The notes below the pieces were generated by a model. That model did no database searches. It was not told the DNA's origin and saw only the letters and a list, made by a program, of their open reading frames with translations. This document shows positions 35,983 to 44,084 of a stretch of 64,000 nucleotides of DNA, one piece after another. This DNA comes from Gimibacter soli. GTDB lineage: Bacteria > Pseudomonadota > Alphaproteobacteria > Sphingomonadales > Kordiimonadaceae. Location of the stretch: contig NZ_CP116805.1 of the NCBI RefSeq assembly GCF_028463845.1, forward strand, positions 310,001 through 374,000. Direction: 5' to 3'. How positions within the stretch are numbered: the stretch's first letter is position 1; every line of letters begins with the position of its first letter. The position numbers and the translations under genes were made by a program.

Positions 35983-36702
35983 ATGAAATCTGCCGCTATC
36001 GCAGCCTTTGCAACCATCTTGATTCAACATGCTGTTTCAGCGCAGCAGGACGCTCAAGTGGAAGTTCGCCAAGCCACAGCTGACGAATTGGACCTAGTGC
36101 TAGGGCAAACGTTCGGCGGCAGCGCAGCAGGCTTTCATGCAGTTGAATCAAATGTCAAAGAGTTCAGAGATCAAAAGCTTATTGAGCTTGTCGTGAAAGC
36201 CAATCCCTATCGGTCGAGCAAAATTGCCTGCCGAATGAAAGAGAGTAGGATATATTTTAATAAACAGGGTCAAATTACAAAAATAGATAAGATTGACTAT
36301 ACTAGAATTTCTCTATCAGAAATTGACGACTGTAGCGTCAAAACGAATTGGTTCTACATTGATGGAGGAATATCTGATCAAGAAGTAAAATATACGATTG
36401 ATGAATTCATAAAAGTCGTCGGGAAAATGGACAAGCGTGAATTCTGTGATGCCTTATTAGATAAAGACCAAAAATCATTCGTCGGTAACCTGTGCGACTT
36501 CAACTGGGAACAGTTCAAAGATGTGGATAGCTCCCAGATATTCGGTGTCCACTGGGCCAAGCCAAAATCAGACAATTCTTCGTGCCGTGGGATTGAGATT
36601 AGCGCAGGTGTTCCCAACAGCTACTGGACTATTTATATCGAACCATGTGGAAGTGAGCAGGCTCCTTTCAGCAATTTCCGGGTGCACGTTCACATAGTCT
36701 AA
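35983..36702 (+). CDS. Secreted orphan protein in low-GC DNA
   Basis: 239 residues. Signal peptide cleaved near HAVSA-QQ. Mature part mixed alpha/beta with six cysteines. I recognise no family. Codon use (AAA, ATA, TTA, AAT frequent) is much more AT-rich than both neighbours, which marks a recent horizontal acquisition; no mobile-element ends are visible. The upstream ribosome site is weak (GAGTG). Downstream the region 36703-36785 shows nothing. Confidence 0.7.
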   Translation: MKSAAIAAFATILIQHAVSAQQDAQVEVRQATADELDLVLGQTFGGSAAGFHAVESNVKEFRDQKLIELVVKANPYRSSKIACRMKESRIYFNKQGQITKIDKIDYTRISLSEIDDCSVKTNWFYIDGGISDQEVKYTIDEFIKVVGKMDKREFCDALLDKDQKSFVGNLCDFNWEQFKDVDSSQIFGVHWAKPKSDNSSCRGIEISAGVPNSYWTIYIEPCGSEQAPFSNFRVHVHIV

Positions 36703-36785
36703 GCCTAGGAAAGGGCGAGGGGCCACGGCGAACGCATTCTTCAACGCACCGAAGCCCAATAGCCGCTCAATAATATCCAGTAGAT

Positions 36786-37982
36786 TTATTCTGCAGCACT
36801 CTCCGGCAGGTAGCCAGAGATCGGCTCCCTTCGTGCCTCTCGCCCAAACACACCAAACAGCGGGCGGAGGAGCGGGAAGGGGCGGATCAGGTAATGATAG
36901 CCGAGCCCGCAGCCGAGCGTGGTGACGGCGACAAGCGCGGTGAATTCGACAGGGGCCGAGAAGCCGTAACCCGACAGCCAGACGGCGGCGATAACGATGA
37001 TTGTCTGGTGCAGGATATAATAGGGGAAGACCGCACGGGTGAAATAACCGAGCATCGGGTGCGGACGGTTGAGATAGGCCTGCGCAAGACCCAGCAGGCT
37101 GAGGATCGCGGCCCACGCATAGATGACCCGCGCCGCACGGGCGATGGCAATAGCCGTGTCATGCCCCGGCATCAGCGCATCCCAGTTGGCCCAGACCGGC
37201 GTGAGCATGGCGCCAAGTGCGATGGCGACACAGAGGCAGGCGCGCCACGACCGGGCAATCACCCGCCAGAAGGCGTCACTTTTGGCGACCAGAATGCCAT
37301 AAGCGAAGATCATGAAATAGTTGGCATGGGCGTTCCAGTCATCCACCAGCGCATGGGTTGTCGGGAACCATTCATCGAGCGTGAAGCGGAAAAGGATGAA
37401 GGGCAGTGCGGGCAGGAGAAGGATGCCGCCCCTGTCCATCCATGCCTCGAAACGCCCGCCTTCAAGCTTTGCCGCAATACTGCGGAACACCGGCATCAGG
37501 GCAATCGCAATCAGCGAATAAACAAGCAGATAGACGACATACCAGAGATGGTTCCATGTCGGCACGATGACGCTGAAACCCTTATCGGCGCTTAAATACC
37601 GCGCCCAGAAATCGAGATAGCCGGGGGTGATCTCGCCCTTCGCCAGAAGCTCGAAATAGGATTGCGGGGTCACGATCACCGCCATCCCGAAAACAACCGG
37701 CACAAGGAGCCGGACAATACGTTTGCGGGCGAAGATGGCGGCAGGTGCCTTGTCTGCGGCGAAGCGAAGGGCGACGCCCGAAATGAAGAAAAGCAGCGAC
37801 AGGCGCCACGGATTGAGAAGCATCATCGCGGGCTCGGCCCAAGGGCCGGCGTGCGGGCTTTTGACGTGCCAGCCCCACGTCACATAATACATGCCGATAT
37901 GATAGAAGATCAGCAGGCCGAAGGCGATGACGCGCAGCCAATCGAGATCATAGCGACGCGGGGGGTTGGTGATGGCTGTCAT
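36786..37982 (-). CDS. Acyltransferase-3 family membrane protein
   Basis: 398 residues, ten or so membrane segments. YDLDWLRVIAFGLLIFYHIGMY holds the family's Arg and His (YDxDWLR...H) and YYILHQTIIV the last-helix His. Such proteins O-acylate surface sugars or glucans (OPG, LPS). Divergent from the LytTR regulator gene across a short region with three phased repeats, suggesting control by it. Confidence 0.88.
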   Translation of the reverse strand: MTAITNPPRRYDLDWLRVIAFGLLIFYHIGMYYVTWGWHVKSPHAGPWAEPAMMLLNPWRLSLLFFISGVALRFAADKAPAAIFARKRIVRLLVPVVFGMAVIVTPQSYFELLAKGEITPGYLDFWARYLSADKGFSVIVPTWNHLWYVVYLLVYSLIAIALMPVFRSIAAKLEGGRFEAWMDRGGILLLPALPFILFRFTLDEWFPTTHALVDDWNAHANYFMIFAYGILVAKSDAFWRVIARSWRACLCVAIALGAMLTPVWANWDALMPGHDTAIAIARAARVIYAWAAILSLLGLAQAYLNRPHPMLGYFTRAVFPYYILHQTIIVIAAVWLSGYGFSAPVEFTALVAVTTLGCGLGYHYLIRPFPLLRPLFGVFGREARREPISGYLPESAAE

Positions 37983-38067
37983 GGCTCGGGGCTCCTTGTT
38001 TTTTGCACGGAGCCTGCCTTCGATGCTTCATCGTCGCCACCATCCGGGGGTGAACGTCATCGCCGCC

Positions 38068-38132
38068 GGGACAAGTGGTAAGGCCCATAGCTACCCTTGG
38101 GACAAACGGTATCGCCTTCGGGACAAGCGGTA
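38068..38132. promoter_or_regulatory. Three phased direct repeats in the acyltransferase/LytTR divergent region
   Basis: GGGACAA(G/A)(T/C)GGTA occurs at 38068-38080, 38099-38111 and 38120-38132. Spacings of 31 and 21 bases are three and two helical turns, putting all copies on the same face. LytTR domains bind short direct repeats about two turns apart, so these are credible operator sites of the adjacent regulator. Confidence 0.6.
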
Positions 38133-38189
38133 GGATACCCGCGCCATAAGGCTTTGCGGGGCGTGCGGCGCGGCGCTAGACTGCCCGCC

Positions 38190-39017
38190 ATGATGAAACA
38201 TCTGGCAAAGGGCTATCTGGATCACTTCCGCCGGCACAAGGGCTTTGTGCTGGCCGTGATTGCCATTACCGGCGTTTTTCTGGTGGTGAATGCGAACACG
38301 ATGGTGAGCGACTATGAAAGCATCGGCCAGCCCATCGACTGGCGCAAACCGGTGCTTTACGAATTCACCAGTGCGCTTGCCATCCTGATCATGCTGCCCG
38401 GCATCATCGCCACGGGGGAACGCTGGCCGCCGCGCCGCACGAGCTGGTGGCGGCACCTGCCCGTCTATCTTGCCAGCACCATCGCCTTTTCCGCCGGGCA
38501 CATAACCCTGATGGTGCTGATGCGCATGGCGGCGTTTCCGCTGCTGTTCGAGGGCAGCTATGACTTTTTCTACCGGGGCCTCGGCGCGCTACCTTATGAA
38601 TTCTGGAAAGATGCCCGCACCTTCGTGCTGCTGTTCGGCGGTTTCATCCTGTTTGGCGACGCGCTGAAGGCTGCGGCACAGCGGAGCGGCGGCCTGCCGA
38701 TCGAGCTGAAAAGCGGCGCGACCCGCATCCTTCTCGACCCCGCCGATTTTCTGTTCGCCAAGGGTGCCGCCAACTATGCCGAAATCACCAGCGGTTCGGG
38801 CGAAAGCCTTGCGCGCATCACGCTATCCGAGCTGCAGGAAAAACTGGCCGCCGAGGGGGTGCCCGCGGTGCGTATCCACCGGTCCTATATCGTCAACCGC
38901 GCGGCAATCCGCACCATCGACCCCATCGCCGGGGGCGACATGAAGCTGACGCTGAAAGACGGGCGCACCCTGCGCGCCAGCCGGCGCTACAGGGCCGAGC
39001 TTGAAACTTCTCAGTAA
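38190..39017 (+). CDS. LytTR-domain transcription regulator with membrane sensor
   Basis: 275 residues from ATG 38190. Four membrane segments (about 17-37, 60-80, 95-120, 150-170) followed by a LytTR DNA-binding domain (about 180-270; FLFAKGAANYAEI, RIHRSYIVNRAAIRTI, LKDGRTLRASRRYR). Single-component membrane regulators of this type have no receiver domain. Probably controls the divergent acyltransferase and itself. Overlaps the convergent IalB-like gene by seven bases at the 3' end. Confidence 0.85.
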   Translation: MMKHLAKGYLDHFRRHKGFVLAVIAITGVFLVVNANTMVSDYESIGQPIDWRKPVLYEFTSALAILIMLPGIIATGERWPPRRTSWWRHLPVYLASTIAFSAGHITLMVLMRMAAFPLLFEGSYDFFYRGLGALPYEFWKDARTFVLLFGGFILFGDALKAAAQRSGGLPIELKSGATRILLDPADFLFAKGAANYAEITSGSGESLARITLSELQEKLAAEGVPAVRIHRSYIVNRAAIRTIDPIAGGDMKLTLKDGRTLRASRRYRAELETSQ

Positions 39018-39541
39018 CCGCAGGCCTTGCTGATTGCCTTGAAGGCGGCGGTGAAGCCGGACAGCGAATAGGTATCGGTGGTTTTGGTGCCGCGCGACGA
39101 CATGCCTTCAACCGTGAGGCTGGAGCCGCGCTGCATGGCCGCCACGATCCGGCCGTCATCGGCGGCATCATAGGCCCAGGCGCCGTTGCCATCGACAAAG
39201 AGCTTGAAGCTCGTTTTGCCGTCGACCGTGAATTTCACATCCTGCCCCGGTTTCAGCGGATAGCCGACCACGGCATTCACCTCGCCCTTCCGTTTCTGGC
39301 CGGGCATGTGGGAAATGGTGATGTAGATATCGCCGCGCCGCGCGCCGGATTTGGAAACAGCGCTCTTTTTCGGCACCGAGATCATGTAGCAGGTCTTGGA
39401 TTTGCCGCTGACATGCGTCAGCGCGTCCCAGTCGCGATAACTGCCGAGGATGTCGCGCTTTCCCTGGGCCGTGGCCGGCATCGCCGCCGTGGTCACAAGG
39501 GTTGCCAGCATCGCCAGCGCGGACATCATACGCATCGTCAT
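39011..39541 (-). CDS. Invasion-associated locus B (IalB) family protein
   Basis: 176 residues from ATG 39541. Signal peptide cleaved near PATAQG. The mature part has the IalB arrangement: DWDALTHVSGKSKTCYMISVPKK, then strands and a C-terminal GFTAAFKAISKACGY with two cysteines that probably form a disulfide. The family is common in alphaproteobacteria, mostly without a virulence link. An AAAGG site precedes the start. Confidence 0.85.
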   Translation of the reverse strand: MTMRMMSALAMLATLVTTAAMPATAQGKRDILGSYRDWDALTHVSGKSKTCYMISVPKKSAVSKSGARRGDIYITISHMPGQKRKGEVNAVVGYPLKPGQDVKFTVDGKTSFKLFVDGNGAWAYDAADDGRIVAAMQRGSSLTVEGMSSRGTKTTDTYSLSGFTAAFKAISKACGY

Positions 39542-39623
39542 TCGCCTTTCTTTGAACAATCCCGGAGGGCTCCCTGCCCCACCCTTATTACGTCTTTGCG
39601 TGGCGGACAAGGCCCCGCCCCAA

Positions 39624-40232
39624 TTAACCCTTCGAGCGCTCCACTATGTTGCGCCCGATGCTCGTCTTCACCCCGTCCTCGCGCACGATGCGCCCGCCAT
39701 GGACATGGGCGCCGCGATCCTCCACCGGCTGTCCCGTCATCACCGGGCGTTCGGCAAAACCGCCAAGCAGGCGGGCGCGGTCATACATCACGATGGCCCC
39801 GGCCGTGGCCACATTCAGGCTGAAGGCCGTGGGGATGCGGATAAGCGCACTGCAGCGCGCCACCGTCTCGGGGCTCAGGCTCGTGCGTTCACCGCCGAGG
39901 ATATAGATAGCCTGTGTGGGATGGCGGAATTCGGGCAGCGCCACGCTTTCATCGGTCATTTCAATGCCGACAAGCTGGCACCCTTGCGGCATCGGCACGT
40001 CATCCAGCGTATCGAAGCTGTAAAAGGGGATCTGCTGCCACGATTTCGATGTATCGGTGAAGGGCACGGTCACCGGCTCACCCGTATCGGCGCGCACCTT
40101 GGGCCGCACCGCAAAAGCGAAGGCGGCGCCAAAGGCGTGGCCCGTGCGGATCAGGTTGCCGATATTGCCTTCCTTCGACGCACCCTCGATACCGATGCCG
40201 AAATAGCCGCGCATCAGCAGCGCTTTCCCCAT
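39624..40232 (-). CDS. TrmH/SpoU-type RNA 2'-O-methyltransferase
   Basis: 202 residues. SPOUT-fold motifs: EGASKEGNIGNLIRTGHAFGA (motif 1), IYILGGERTSLSPE (motif 2) and IRIPTAFSLNVATAGAIVMYD (motif 3, the knot). Methylates ribose 2'-O in a tRNA or rRNA; no separate RNA-binding domain is present. Start at ATG 40232 or ATG 40214 (MRGYFG). Confidence 0.88.
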   Translation of the reverse strand: MGKALLMRGYFGIGIEGASKEGNIGNLIRTGHAFGAAFAFAVRPKVRADTGEPVTVPFTDTSKSWQQIPFYSFDTLDDVPMPQGCQLVGIEMTDESVALPEFRHPTQAIYILGGERTSLSPETVARCSALIRIPTAFSLNVATAGAIVMYDRARLLGGFAERPVMTGQPVEDRGAHVHGGRIVREDGVKTSIGRNIVERSKG

Positions 40233-40394
40233 GCCATCGGGGCATTGTTGGCGTTGCGTCTCGTCTGGCTCTGGCGCATAAAGGGCATCCTTTGGGCGGT
40301 GGTTCCTGTTTTTCTAGCCGCAAAGGGCGCTTGGGGGCAAGGCTGCCGGTCCGGGCGCACGTTGAGACGACAGTTGATGAAAGAGACAGCCGGT

Positions 40395-40970
40395 ATGAGC
40401 GAGGCGAAATCCACCAACCTTTGGCGCAAGATTCTGACCGACTTCGGGCCGCTGATCCTTTTCTTCGTGGCCTTCAAGTTCGGCGGCATCATGGTGGCGA
40501 CCGGCGTCTTCATGGCCTCGATGGTGGTGGCGATCATCGCGTCGAAGCTTCTGGATGGCAAAATCCCGCCGATGCTGTGGGTCACCTTCGCCATCGTCAT
40601 CGTTATGGGGTCGCTGACGCTTTACCTGAACGACGAAACCTTCGTGAAGATGAAGCCGACCATCGTGAACGGCATCTTTGCTGTCATCCTTTTCTTCGGG
40701 CTTGTCACCGGGCGGCCACTTCTGAAGACCGTGCTTGCCTCGGGCTTTCCTCCGCTTGCCGAGCGCGGCTGGACCCTGATGACCCGCAACTGGGCCTTCT
40801 TCTTTGTCGCGATGGCGGCGATCAATGAAGCCGTCTGGCGCACGCAATCGACCGATACGTGGGTGGATTTCAAGACCTTCGGCTTCCTGCCGCTGACCTT
40901 CCTGTTCGCGATCAGCCAGGCGCCGATCCTGAACAAATATCAGATCAAGGAAGACGGCGAAGAGGCGTAA
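40395..40970 (+). CDS. yciB: Inner-membrane septation protein A (YciB/IspZ)
   Basis: 191 residues from ATG 40395, with GAGA nine bases upstream; ATG 40377 is an equal alternative. Five membrane segments; FGPLILFFVAFKFGGI, FGLVTGRPLLKTVL and NEAVWRTQSTDTWVDFKTFGFLPLTFLF are family signatures. Supports cell-envelope integrity and division. The 162 bases between the TrmH start and this gene hold no other gene. Confidence 0.92.
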   Translation: MSEAKSTNLWRKILTDFGPLILFFVAFKFGGIMVATGVFMASMVVAIIASKLLDGKIPPMLWVTFAIVIVMGSLTLYLNDETFVKMKPTIVNGIFAVILFFGLVTGRPLLKTVLASGFPPLAERGWTLMTRNWAFFFVAMAAINEAVWRTQSTDTWVDFKTFGFLPLTFLFAISQAPILNKYQIKEDGEEA

Positions 40971-40973
40971 GCC

Positions 40974-41513
40974 TCAGACATTCTCCCAACCCGGCGGGTT
41001 GGTGAAGGGGGCAAAGTCGTCCCGGCCAGCGATTTCCTGAAAATGCCCGAGCGCCCAATGCACGCTCGGGAAGGCAAGATCATCCCACGGGATATCGGCG
41101 AGCGTGAAAAGGCCAACCTCAAGGCTTTCAGGGCCGGGCTCAATCGCCGCATCTGTCAGCCGCGCCCGGTAAAACATCTGCACCTGGCTGATGCGCTTCA
41201 CCGTGTAAACGCCCAGAAGATCGACAATCTCGATCTTCGCGCGGGCTTCTTCCCATGCTTCGCGCATCGCGCCTTCAGCCGGGGTTTCGTGCATTTCAAG
41301 GAAACCGGCCGGCAGGGTCCAGCGGCCCTTCTGCGGATGGATCGCGCGGCGGCACAGAAGGATGCTGTCGCCGTGCGTGACAACCGCACCCGCAATGATC
41401 TTGGGATTTTCATAAGCGATGAAACCGCAATCGCTGCAGACGAGACGTTCCATCTCATCGCCGTCCGGCACCTTGCGTGTGAAATTGACGGGCGTTCCGG
41501 GGGGCGCTGCCAT
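40974..41513 (-). CDS. NUDIX hydrolase with N-terminal zinc ribbon
   Basis: 179 residues. A possible zinc ribbon shows only one CxxC (CSDCGF, about 25-30), so metal binding is uncertain. The Nudix box is [21 protein letters not shown], with the core Glu residues but Ala instead of the usual Gly after REXXEE. Cleaves a nucleoside diphosphate linked to another group; NADH or ADP-ribose are usual substrates for the ribbon-containing type. Convergent with yciB. Confidence 0.85.
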   Translation of the reverse strand: MAAPPGTPVNFTRKVPDGDEMERLVCSDCGFIAYENPKIIAGAVVTHGDSILLCRRAIHPQKGRWTLPAGFLEMHETPAEGAMREAWEEARAKIEIVDLLGVYTVKRISQVQMFYRARLTDAAIEPGPESLEVGLFTLADIPWDDLAFPSVHWALGHFQEIAGRDDFAPFTNPPGWENV

Positions 41514-41521
41514 GCTGCCGG

Positions 41522-41851
41522 TCAGACCCGGATATCGATGATCTGGCCAAGCGGCTGGCGCCGCTCTTCTTCCTGTTTGGCGGAAACGCGGCCAAGCGGT
41601 GCTTCGCGCGTCGAGGTACCCGTCAGGGCCTGCACCTTCTGCTTGGCGGCCTGCAGCTCGTCTTCACTTGAAAGCTTGTCGCGCGCAACAAGCGCACGGC
41701 CAGAGCCATCCTGCTTCGCCCCGTCATAAGGCGTGCGGACGGTGCTGCGGGCCGCGGTACGGTCCTGCGCATTCTGGTCTGTCTGGATCTGTCCCTGCAG
41801 CTGACGTTGGAGCTGTGCTTGCAACTGCAGCGGGGTCTGATCGACTTTCAT
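41522..41851 (-). CDS. Hypothetical Gln-rich soluble protein
   Basis: 109 residues from ATG 41851 (GAGG about ten bases upstream). Gln-rich N-terminus ([16 protein letters not shown]), charged middle and a conserved-looking C-terminal GQIIDIRV. No membrane segment or signal. I do not recognise it; start and reality are moderately supported by codon pattern and by its fit between the NUDIX gene and ccmI. Confidence 0.5.
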   Translation of the reverse strand: MKVDQTPLQLQAQLQRQLQGQIQTDQNAQDRTAARSTVRTPYDGAKQDGSGRALVARDKLSSEDELQAAKQKVQALTGTSTREAPLGRVSAKQEEERRQPLGQIIDIRV

Positions 41852-41968
41852 CGGAAGAAGACCTCGGTTCAACCCTCTTTTCGGGGGATGAGGGCCGTTC
41901 GGGCCCATCTTGTGCGGTCGCTTTTGCTGCCGTGATTCCCGGGCCGGGGCAAAGTGCCCTGCCGTGGC

Positions 41969-43078
41969 TCAAGGCTCTCCGGATTCCTGCAATTTGTCAA
42001 GAAGCGCGCGCAAGGATGCCGCATCTTCGCCCGAAACTGCCGCTATTCCCTTCTCCAGAACGGCAATTGCGGCGGCGCGATCACCAAGGGTGAGTCGCGC
42101 GCGGGCCAGCATCATCCATCCTGCCGGGTCATTCGGGGCCGACTCGAGCCGCGCTTCAAGCCGCGCCACCATGCTTTCGATGAAGGCCTGCCGCTCCTCT
42201 TCGCTCATCTGCGCGAAGGCGGCAACAGCATCGTCGGTCACCGCAGGCGGGCGAGCGCCAAGCTCACGCAGGCGAGCAAGCGCCGCTTCGCGGTAAGGGC
42301 CGGGGCGGTCCACACCGTCGACAATCGCCTCGAAGCGCGAAATGGCCGTTGCCTGATCACCGCCCTGCAACGCCGCGAGCCCGCGATAGTAGAAAACCGC
42401 CGGATGGCCGGGGACATCCTTTTCAATTTCATTCAGCACCAGCTCGGCCGCTGGCGACACCTGCCCCTGCACAAGCGCCGTCAGGGCTTCAAGCTCATGC
42501 AGGCGCCATACATTGGGGCCAGCGGGCTCCATATCGGCGCGGCGGGCAAAAGCATCGGCGGCGGTGCCGAAGTCACCGATGGTGGCCGACACCTGCCCCA
42601 GGAATTCAAGCGCTTTGGGATCATCCGGGTCGGTTTTCAGCCTTTCCCTGATCCGCGCGATGGCCTCGGCATAGGTCGGCTCGCCCGGCATCAGCGGCTG
42701 GTCCACCAGTCGTTCGCGTTCGGGGATCGCGGCAGGCAGCGTCGGGGCGCCAACGCGCGCATACAGGGCCGCAGCCCCTGCCACCATCACAACACCAAGC
42801 GCCAGCTGGAAGCGCCAGCCAGTTGCCTTCGACGGCAAAGCCGTGGCTGCCGACCCGCCGTCCGCCATTTTCAGCAGGCGGCGTTCGATCTCCACTTCGG
42901 CGGCCTTCGCGGCGTCAGCGTCAATCAGGCCGCTTGCCACATCTGCCTTCAGCCCGGCGATCTGCGCCTTATAGTGTGCCAGCGGATCGGGCATGGCGTT
43001 CGCGGCCTGTGCACGAACCGGCCACAGAAGGAAAAGGGCAGCGACCAGCGCAAGCCCGGCGCAAAGGAACCAGATCAT
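41969..43078 (-). CDS. ccmI: c-type cytochrome biogenesis protein CcmI
   Basis: 369 residues. Two membrane segments (about 4-20 and 110-128) flanking a cytoplasmic loop, then periplasmic TPR-like repeats (about 145-290; PDDPKALEFLGQVSATIGDFGTAADAFARRAD). Holds apocytochrome c for haem ligation with CcmF and CcmH. Last gene of the ccm operon, overlapping ccmH by four bases. Confidence 0.9.
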   Translation of the reverse strand: MIWFLCAGLALVAALFLLWPVRAQAANAMPDPLAHYKAQIAGLKADVASGLIDADAAKAAEVEIERRLLKMADGGSAATALPSKATGWRFQLALGVVMVAGAAALYARVGAPTLPAAIPERERLVDQPLMPGEPTYAEAIARIRERLKTDPDDPKALEFLGQVSATIGDFGTAADAFARRADMEPAGPNVWRLHELEALTALVQGQVSPAAELVLNEIEKDVPGHPAVFYYRGLAALQGGDQATAISRFEAIVDGVDRPGPYREAALARLRELGARPPAVTDDAVAAFAQMSEEERQAFIESMVARLEARLESAPNDPAGWMMLARARLTLGDRAAAIAVLEKGIAAVSGEDAASLRALLDKLQESGEP

Positions 43079-43551
43079 CCGCGCGGCTCCTTCCCGTTCG
43101 CCTCAGCGGCTTCAAGAAGCGCTTTCAGCCTGGCTTCCTCGTCCGCACTTAAGGGCGGTGGCGGGGCAGCCCGGCGGCGCATCAGGATACCGGCGGCAAC
43201 AAGAAGCAGAATGAGAAGCGGCGAGCCCCAGAGGATCAGCGTGCGACCGGCGACCGGCGGCTTCAACAGCACCCAGTCGCCGTAGCGTTCCACAAGATAG
43301 ACCTTCACAGCATCGGTATCGTCGCCCGCCGCCATGCGCTCGCGGATCAGAACACGTAGGTCCCGCGCGAGGTCGGCGTCCGAATCCTCGATCGACTGGT
43401 TCTGGCAAACAAGGCAGCGGACTTCTTTCATCAGCTCGCGCGCCTCGGCTTCTTTGGCCGGGTCATCAAGCGGCACTTCGTCCACATCCACGCCGTAAGC
43501 TGGGAGGGCAAAGGTCGCGACAAGCATCAGGCGGGCAAGGAGATGTTTCAC
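43075..43551 (-). CDS. ccmH: Cytochrome c maturation protein CcmH (CycL type)
   Basis: 158 residues. Signal peptide, redox pair Cys46 and Cys49 in VRCLVCQNQSI, and one membrane segment (about 105-125). Reduces the apocytochrome CXXCH disulfide. It is the short form without fused CcmI, matching the separate ccmI gene. Overlaps both neighbours by four bases. Confidence 0.94.
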   Translation of the reverse strand: MKHLLARLMLVATFALPAYGVDVDEVPLDDPAKEAEARELMKEVRCLVCQNQSIEDSDADLARDLRVLIRERMAAGDDTDAVKVYLVERYGDWVLLKPPVAGRTLILWGSPLLILLLVAAGILMRRRAAPPPPLSADEEARLKALLEAAEANGKEPRG

Positions 43552-44084
43552 CGGGCGGCCTCCACAGCGGGCAGGACACGGGTTTCAAGCGCGTCCCCGA
43601 CAACCGGGCCCCAGTGACGGTAACGCACCATGCCTTCGCCGTCGATCACGAAGGTTTCGGGCACGCCCGACACGCCCCATTCGATGCCTGCGCGGCCACT
43701 TTCGTCCAGCACGACTTTATCGTAAGGATTTCCAAGTTCTTCGAGAAATGCCCGCGCGGCGGCTGGCTTGTCCTTGTAGGCGATGCCGATGATCTGCACC
43801 TTGTGCTCGCCCGCCAATGCCATCAGGCTTTCATGCTCGGCCCGGCAGGGCACACACCAGCTGGCGAAGAAATTGACTATGACCGGCACCCCGCGCTTGA
43901 GGTCAGCGGGGGTGAGCGGCTCACCGCCTGGCTCCAGCGCATAAAGCGTTAGTGCCGGTGCCGCACGGCCCACAAGCACGCTATCGATTTCGGCGGGGTT
44001 GCGATCACCCATCAGCATCGCGCCCATCAGCACGACGAGGGCGACAAAGGCCGCGAGCGGCAGGAAAACCCAGGGGCCTTTCAT
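43548..44084 (-). CDS. ccmG: Thiol:disulfide oxidoreductase CcmG/DsbE
   Basis: 178 residues. N-terminal anchor (about 5-25) and a thioredoxin fold with WCVPC (Cys77, Cys80) and the conserved GVSGVPETFVIDGEG cis-Pro loop. Supplies reducing power to CcmH. Confidence 0.95.
   Translation of the reverse strand: MKGPWVFLPLAAFVALVVLMGAMLMGDRNPAEIDSVLVGRAAPALTLYALEPGGEPLTPADLKRGVPVIVNFFASWCVPCRAEHESLMALAGEHKVQIIGIAYKDKPAAARAFLEELGNPYDKVVLDESGRAGIEWGVSGVPETFVIDGEGMVRYRHWGPVVGDALETRVLPAVEAAR

Noticed and set aside
39450-40394. N-terminal 315 codons of a 506-codon frame ending in yciB
   Set aside because: They overlap IalB- and TrmH-like genes on the other strand and carry no conserved sequence; YciB proteins are about 180-200 residues.
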